Below are positions 5,535-7,127 of a stretch of DNA of 7,127 nt, in pieces. The notes beneath the pieces are model-generated. The model was not told the DNA's origin and searched no databases. It was given only the letters and a program-made list of their open reading frames with translations. The position numbers were made by a program, and so were the translations under genes. Each line of letters opens with the position of its first letter. The first letter of the stretch is position 1. The stretch spans positions 1 through 7,127 of the forward strand of contig DOKQ01000129.1 of the NCBI GenBank assembly GCA_003510215.1, given 5' to 3'. Origin of the DNA: Erysipelotrichaceae bacterium (lineage in GTDB: Bacteria > Bacillota_I > Bacilli_A > Erysipelotrichales > Erysipelotrichaceae).

Positions 5535-7127
5535 GTGAGTCAAAAACCTTTATTAGGTCCAATTAAAACAAAAGGGAAGTCTTCGACACAATATACAGGC
5601 AGTAGTGATTTAATGAGAAAATCCCTTGATATACAAAAGACAGTCACCGTACGGTTGCAGATTTTTGCTCTGGTGATTATTGTTGCTTTTTTTGCTGTGC
5701 TTGTTCGTTTGTATCAGGTACAGATTTTAAAAAATGAGTATTATTCCGATCGACTTGAAGTCTTTAATCGCAGATATCAGTATGTTACAACACCAAGGGG
5801 TGAAATATATGATCGTCACGGTCAGGTTTTGGTCAGTAATTCAGAACAGTTGCTGATTGTTTATACACCACCTCTGGGTGTCAGTGAGCGGGAAAGATGG
5901 GATTTAGCCTATCGATTCGCAGACACATTTGATGTTTCACTGGATCAGTTGCGTGAGCGTGATTTAAAAGACATGTTTATTCTGCTTCACAACGATGAGG
6001 CTGAAGCCTTGATTTCTTCGCAAGAGTGGGCTGATTACTATGCGCGGAAACTTACGGATATGGATATTTATTTTTTAAAAATTGAACGCATTACATCCGC
6101 ACATTTGCAGCGATTTAATGAACGTGATCGTAAGGCTTTTGTCATTAAACAGGCGATGGATATGCCAACGGGTGGTCGCGCTAAAGTAGTGAAGAGCAAT
6201 GTATCCAAGGAAGAGGTTGCATTTTTGGTTGAACATGCACATCAGTTCAGAGGTTTTGATGTTACCATTAACTGGAATCGTGATTATCCAACCGAATCGA
6301 CATTACGTCCAATTTTAGGTTCAGTGTCAACTTCAGCTCAAGGATTACCGGCTGAAAACCTGCTTTACTATCTGGCGCTGGATTATGCACGTAATGATAA
6401 TATTGGTCGTTCGGGTTTGGAAAGCCAGTATGAGTTTATTTTGCGTGGCAGTCGTACGATCTACAGTCTTGATTATGATGAAACTGGATTGGCAATCCTT
6501 ACGACGATTCAAGAGGGTCATAAAGGAAATGATTTAATCACTTCGATTGATTTAGGTTGGCAGTTGCATGCGGAAGAAGTGATTCGTCAGGCATTATTGG
6601 CAAATGAGAATAATCCGTATCGTAAGTTTATGAATACCATCTATTTTACCATGATGGATCCTAAAAATGGGGATGTGCTGGTTATGGTTGGCATAACCCG
6701 TACGGAGAATGGGTTCCTTGTTGATCCAGCGATGAATTATACCCATACAATTGTTCCGGGATCGATTGTTAAAGGTGCCACGATCTATGCGGGATTAAAC
6801 GAAGGTGTTGTTCGTCCGAATGAGTTTATCATGGATGAACCAATCAAAATTCGCGATACACCATTAAAAGCTTCGCACAGAAACCTGGGACGTATCAATG
6901 ACATCACAGCATTATCCATGTCTTCAAACGTCTATATGTTTCATATTGCGATGCGATTGGGTGGTGCAAGCTATGTTTACGATGGACCTCTTCGCATTAA
7001 TACGGCAGCTTTTGATACGATGCGTAATTACTATTCGCAATTTGGTCTTGGAACATTGACTCAAATCGATTTACCTAATGAGCAGACCGGATTTAAGGGA
7101 AGTGCTACATTGGGTGGACTTTTACTT
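5535..7127 (+). CDS. Class B penicillin-binding protein (PBP2b/PbpA type transpeptidase), C-terminus outside the window
   Basis: This is a membrane-anchored D,D-transpeptidase that crosslinks peptidoglycan. It is probably the elongation-type enzyme working with a SEDS glycosyltransferase, though that partner is not in view. The 531 visible codons start at GTG 5535. A basic cytoplasmic tail (1-40) leads to one membrane segment (about 41-58, IFALVIIVAFFAVLV). The dimerisation domain opens with TPRGEIYDRHGQVLVSN (86-102). The transpeptidase domain has S410-I-V-K413 (PGSIVKGATI) and S463-S-N465, followed by FGLGTLTQIDLPNEQTGF. The SIVKGAT form and the SSNVYM context resemble streptococcal PBP2b and Bacillus PbpA/PbpH rather than division PBPs with STFK (family recall). 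The KTG motif should lie just beyond the right edge. No frameshift or internal stop was found. Confidence 0.93.
   Translation, partial: MSQKPLLGPIKTKGKSSTQYTGSSDLMRKSLDIQKTVTVRLQIFALVIIVAFFAVLVRLYQVQILKNEYYSDRLEVFNRRYQYVTTPRGEIYDRHGQVLVSNSEQLLIVYTPPLGVSERERWDLAYRFADTFDVSLDQLRERDLKDMFILLHNDEAEALISSQEWADYYARKLTDMDIYFLKIERITSAHLQRFNERDRKAFVIKQAMDMPTGGRAKVVKSNVSKEEVAFLVEHAHQFRGFDVTINWNRDYPTESTLRPILGSVSTSAQGLPAENLLYYLALDYARNDNIGRSGLESQYEFILRGSRTIYSLDYDETGLAILTTIQEGHKGNDLITSIDLGWQLHAEEVIRQALLANENNPYRKFMNTIYFTMMDPKNGDVLVMVGITRTENGFLVDPAMNYTHTIVPGSIVKGATIYAGLNEGVVRPNEFIMDEPIKIRDTPLKASHRNLGRINDITALSMSSNVYMFHIAMRLGGASYVYDGPLRINTAAFDTMRNYYSQFGLGTLTQIDLPNEQTGFKGSATLGGLLL

Noticed and set aside
5613..5615. 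ATG as the start of the penicillin-binding protein
   Set aside because: No good ribosome site precedes it, whereas GTG at 5535 follows AGGTGAT at a suitable distance and adds a basic cytoplasmic tail typical of these proteins. It remains a fallback.

Overview
The window is a compact housekeeping segment of a bacterial chromosome, most likely from the Bacillota (Firmicutes). The evidence is the primary-sigma/TrmK/IspH/CshB/Nfo/IspG neighbourhood, which recalls the sigA-trmK-ispH-cshB-nfo-ispG region of Bacillus subtilis (recalled from memory, not searched). Strong AGGAGGTGAT-type ribosome binding sites, TGnTATAAT extended -10 promoters and short U-tailed hairpin terminators fit the same group. 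A low-to-moderate GC content and divergent versions of several families suggest a lineage away from Bacillus itself. Erysipelotrichia is one possibility, but that is inference only.

Layout, left to right. (1) The 3' end of the primary sigma factor gene rpoD (+) is followed one base later by trmK (+), and both end at a hairpin whose loop is the trmK stop codon. (2) ispH (-) converges on trmK. (3) A 78-bp divergent gap carries the ispH promoter. (4) cshB (+), a DEAD-box RNA helicase, and nfo (+), endonuclease IV, form a tight two-gene unit. (5) ispG (-) converges on nfo, and its terminator sits between the two stop codons. (6) An 81-bp divergent gap carries the ispG promoter and a -10 for the next gene. 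(7) A class B penicillin-binding protein gene (+) of the PBP2b/PbpA type runs off the right edge before its KTG motif. No gene-free stretch exceeds 300 bases. I saw no tRNA, rRNA, mobile element or CRISPR array.

Functionally, IspG and IspH perform the last two steps of the MEP isoprenoid pathway, which supplies the undecaprenyl carrier for the lipid II that penicillin-binding proteins polymerise. The two genes are not adjacent, but both are on the minus strand and have near-identical extended -10 promoters with very short leaders. CshB (RNA remodelling), Nfo (abasic-site repair), TrmK (tRNA m1A22) and RpoD are general information-processing functions.

I found no new multi-gene system. Points worth a second look are a Gly-to-Val change in the Walker A motif of CshB, substitutions in conserved motifs of IspG, IspH and TrmK, a terminator-like hairpin antisense within trmK downstream of ispH, stop codons embedded in terminators, and non-ATG starts in half of the visible genes.
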